26,530 nt of DNA, from positions 1 to 26,530 of the forward strand of contig CAZWVT010000021.1 in the NCBI GenBank assembly GCA_964636665.1, read 5' to 3'. Within the stretch, counting starts at the first letter, position 1; each line of letters opens with the position of its first letter. Shown here one piece after another: positions 25,559 through 26,530 of this stretch. The notes under the pieces are model-generated. The model saw nothing but the letters and a program-made list of their open reading frames with translations, ran no database searches and was not told the DNA's origin. Made by a program: the position numbers and the translations under genes. The stretch comes from JAAYLC01 sp964636665 (GTDB lineage Bacteria > Bacteroidota > Bacteroidia > Flavobacteriales > Flavobacteriaceae).

Positions 25559-25741
25559 TTATTTTTTACTTATTCTTTTAGTAAAACTTCCTTTATCTGT
25601 ATTGATTTTAATAAAATAAATCCCCGAATTCAGGCGGCTTACATCAATTGAATCTCTATTTCCTTCAAACTGTTGTATTTTTCTTCCTTGGATATCGTAT
25701 AAAATGAGTTCCTTTATTTGGACTCCGGCAGTGTTGGATGT
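25559..25741 (-). pseudogene. Orphan T9SS type A sorting domain remnant
   Basis: A 60-codon minus-strand frame encoding TSNTAGVQIKELILYDIQGR, then a segment ending LNSGIYFIKINTDKG and SFTKRISKK. This is a full Por secretion-system C-terminal sorting domain, the tag that sends cargo proteins through the type IX system. An in-frame stop (25742-25744) lies immediately upstream and no start codon or cargo domain precedes it, so only the tag is left. Its end is repeated exactly over 40 bases at 26491-26530, at the tail of another cargo gene. It probably derives from a duplicated or partly deleted cargo gene. Non-functional unless fused by a rearrangement. Confidence 0.8.
25575..25614. repeat. 40-base direct repeat, left copy
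   Basis: Identical to 26491-26530, and the identity may go on beyond the window edge. Both copies are the 3' coding part of T9SS sorting domains in the same orientation, and they bracket the DUF5053-like cassette. Confidence 0.9.
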
Positions 25742-25772
25742 TTAAAACATCTTTTTATTTATCCTTTTATTA

Positions 25773-25795
25773 AACAAATGTTTATTACATTTGTT
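25773..25795. promoter_or_regulatory. 9-5-9 inverted repeat over the cassette promoter
   Basis: AACAAATGT, five bases, ACATTTGTT: a perfect inverted repeat whose right arm overlaps the -7 element TACATTTG (25786-25793). A protein bound here would cover the promoter. One of the two cassette proteins, the DUF5053-like one with a helix-turn-helix look, is a natural suspect (inference). Confidence 0.5.
25786..25793 (+). promoter_or_regulatory. -7 promoter element of the small-gene cassette
   Basis: TACATTTG fits TAnnTTTG exactly, 25 bases before the ATG at 25819. Transcription would begin near 25800. No clear TTG at -33. Confidence 0.5.
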
Positions 25796-25810
25796 ATGTA
25801 ATCAAATAAA
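25796..25810 (+). repeat. 15-base inverted repeat, left arm
   Basis: ATGTAATCAAATAAA is the exact reverse complement of 26252-26266. It falls at the expected 5' end of the cassette mRNA. The partner lies in the 3' untranslated part, just before the terminator. Confidence 0.8.
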
Positions 25811-25818
25811 CAAAGCCA

Positions 25819-25956
25819 ATGAAAAAAGAATTAACAGATACAGAATGGGAATTAATAGACACCATTCGGAATTATAGAAAAACCTATCCTCTCTCTATTC
25901 ATTTAGAGATTTTCATTCAACAATTGGTGGATAGATTAATGGAAAAAGAAGATTAA
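25819..25956 (+). CDS. 45-residue helical protein, cassette gene 1
   Basis: A short gene starting MKKELTDTEWELIDTIRNYR and ending QQLVDRLMEKED. It is highly charged and predicted fully helical, with a Tyr-Pro break in the middle (KTYPLS). It has no membrane segment or signal. Support for being real: a promoter with an exact -7 element 25 bases upstream, a co-directional gene 43 bases downstream, and a terminator after that. I have a sense of similar short proteins in Bacteroidota genomes but know no name or function. It may bind the DUF5053-like partner or nucleic acid. The frame is too short to be certain from coding signals alone. Confidence 0.65.
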   Translation: MKKELTDTEWELIDTIRNYRKTYPLSIHLEIFIQQLVDRLMEKED

Positions 25957-25999
25957 CAAAAACCCCCTTGTAAAAACATGGGATAAAAAAACTATTACA

Positions 26000-26242
26000 A
26001 TGGAAACAGGAACAAAAAAACAAACAATGCAGTCTTTAATGTGGGATATTATTGTAGATGTATCTTGGGCTAATATTTCTAAAAAATACTTTGGCAAAAG
26101 CCGTTCTTGGCTTAGTCAAAAAATGAATGGAATAAACGGAAACAAAGTACCTACTGAATTTACAGAAGAAGAAAAAAAAACCTTGAAATTTGCTTTGAAT
26201 GATTTGGCAGACCGTATAAAAGCGTGTGCCGATAAAATATAA
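26000..26242 (+). CDS. DUF5053-like small protein, cassette gene 2
   Basis: An 80-residue soluble protein. The central part (WANISKKYFGKSRSWLSQ, then KMNGINGNKVPTEFTEEEKK, then LKFALNDLADRI) matches my recollection of DUF5053, a family restricted to Bacteroidota and of unknown function. ISKKYFGKSRSWLSQKMNG looks like the recognition part of a helix-turn-helix: a short helix, a turn at GKS, and a second helix. That would suit a small DNA-binding regulator; this is inference. The N-terminal extension seen in some family members is short here. It follows gene 1 by 43 bases and is closed by a strong terminator, so the two form an isolated bicistronic unit. Confidence 0.75.
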   Translation: METGTKKQTMQSLMWDIIVDVSWANISKKYFGKSRSWLSQKMNGINGNKVPTEFTEEEKKTLKFALNDLADRIKACADKI

Positions 26243-26251
26243 GGCTCTATA

Positions 26252-26266
26252 TTTATTTGATTACAT
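26252..26266 (+). repeat. 15-base inverted repeat, right arm
   Basis: TTTATTTGATTACAT, exact reverse complement of 25796-25810, located between the second cassette gene and its terminator stem. No short target duplication is seen outside the two arms. Confidence 0.8.
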
Positions 26267-26267
26267 C

Positions 26268-26304
26268 GCCCTGCACAATATAGAGCTTGTGTGGGGCTTT
26301 TTTT
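26268..26304 (+). terminator. Rho-independent terminator of the cassette
   Basis: An 11-pair stem (left 26268-26278 GCCCTGCACAA, right 26287-26297 TTGTGTGGGGC, two G-U pairs) with an eight-base loop TATAGAGC, then seven T. The loop is exactly complementary to GCTCTATA at 26244-26251, just after the stop codon of gene 2. A pseudoknot or a competing hairpin is therefore possible. Confidence 0.8.
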
Positions 26305-26474
26305 ATGAATTACCAAACAATTCATATTTGCACTTTTGGAACAATCTCATTAAGAATAAAATCGAAATTTAAAAGTTTTATGTGAAATATGATGCTTTTT
26401 TGGAAAACTAAGGCTTCTTAAAATGGAATTTCACGGATTTTTAAACAATATTTATACAAATATGCCACTGACAT

Positions 26475-26530
26475 CTACTTCCTACTTACCCTTTTAGTAA
26501 AACTTCCTTTATCTGTATTGATTTTAATAA
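26475..26530 (-). CDS. C-terminal end of a T9SS cargo protein (partial, runs off the window)
   Basis: The minus-strand frame ending in TAG at 26475-26477 encodes FIKINTDKGSFTKRVSRK at its C-terminus, the final strand and basic tail of a T9SS type A sorting domain. The rest of the gene lies beyond the right edge. The product would be exported by Sec, then carried across the outer membrane by the type IX system and either anchored to the surface or released. The DNA is identical to the orphan tail at 25575-25614 over 40 bases. Confidence 0.7.
   Translation of the reverse strand, partial: IKINTDKGSFTKRVSRK
26491..26530. repeat. 40-base direct repeat, right copy
   Basis: Identical to 25575-25614 up to the last base of the window; the full length of the duplication cannot be seen. 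It is coding sequence for the sorting-domain tail on the minus strand. Confidence 0.9.

Noticed and set aside
25966..25983. Hairpin CCCTTGT/ACATGGG between the two cassette genes
   Set aside because: It has one mismatch in a seven-base stem and no T run; too weak to call a terminator or attenuator.
25796..26266. Cassette with 15-base inverted ends as a classical transposon or MITE
   Set aside because: There is no transposase, the bases outside the arms show no target duplication, and the promoter and terminator extend beyond the arms. RNA pairing or an unknown mechanism fits better.

Overview
The window reads as chromosomal DNA of a member of the Bacteroidota, most likely Flavobacteriia. Evidence: AT-rich sequence; no Shine-Dalgarno-like leaders; several perfect TAnnTTTG -7 elements; C-terminal ends of type IX secretion (T9SS) cargo proteins; a fused CcsBA cytochrome c assembly protein; and a minus-strand gene run (DUF2520 protein, KdsC-like phosphatase, UbiA-type prenyltransferase, Maf) that I associate with flavobacteria. 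I saw no tRNA, rRNA, CRISPR array, transposase or phage gene. This assignment rests on recognition, not on a database search.

Region 1 (about 132-9234, minus strand) is one long co-directional run with very small gaps: Crp/Fnr regulator, DUF2520 protein, KdsC-like phosphatase, UbiA prenyltransferase, VOC protein, Maf, small MscS channel, large secreted PIG-L deacetylase, an otherwise easily missed 43-codon membrane microprotein, and a sodium:solute symporter. The last three are translationally locked: the deacetylase stop overlaps the microprotein start (ATGA), and the microprotein stop abuts the symporter start.

Region 2 (9235-13503, plus strand) is a haem and respiration block divergent from the Crp/Fnr gene: a group III truncated haemoglobin, then ccsBA. 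Three palindromic sites lie around these promoters. After ccsBA and its terminator there is a 320-base non-coding stretch with a promoter-like element and a second strong terminator that no gene accounts for; it may make a short RNA.

Region 3 (13564-23684) holds housekeeping and catabolic genes: a secreted S9 peptidase resembling plant chloroplast glutamyl endopeptidase (minus), fabH (plus), and a probable minus-strand operon hutI-hutG-sbcD-sbcC joining the end of histidine breakdown to the SbcCD nuclease.

Region 4 (23685-26530) is the accessory end. It has a membrane protein with a spermidine-synthase-like methyltransferase fold, two orphan remnants of T9SS C-terminal domains plus the true C-terminus of a cargo gene leaving the window, and between these a compact two-gene cassette (a 45-residue helical protein and an 80-residue DUF5053-like protein). 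The cassette has its own promoter with an overlapping inverted repeat, a terminator whose loop is complementary to the RNA just upstream, and a perfect 15-base inverted repeat linking its 5' and 3' untranslated ends. This cassette and the symporter microprotein are the best candidates for something undescribed.
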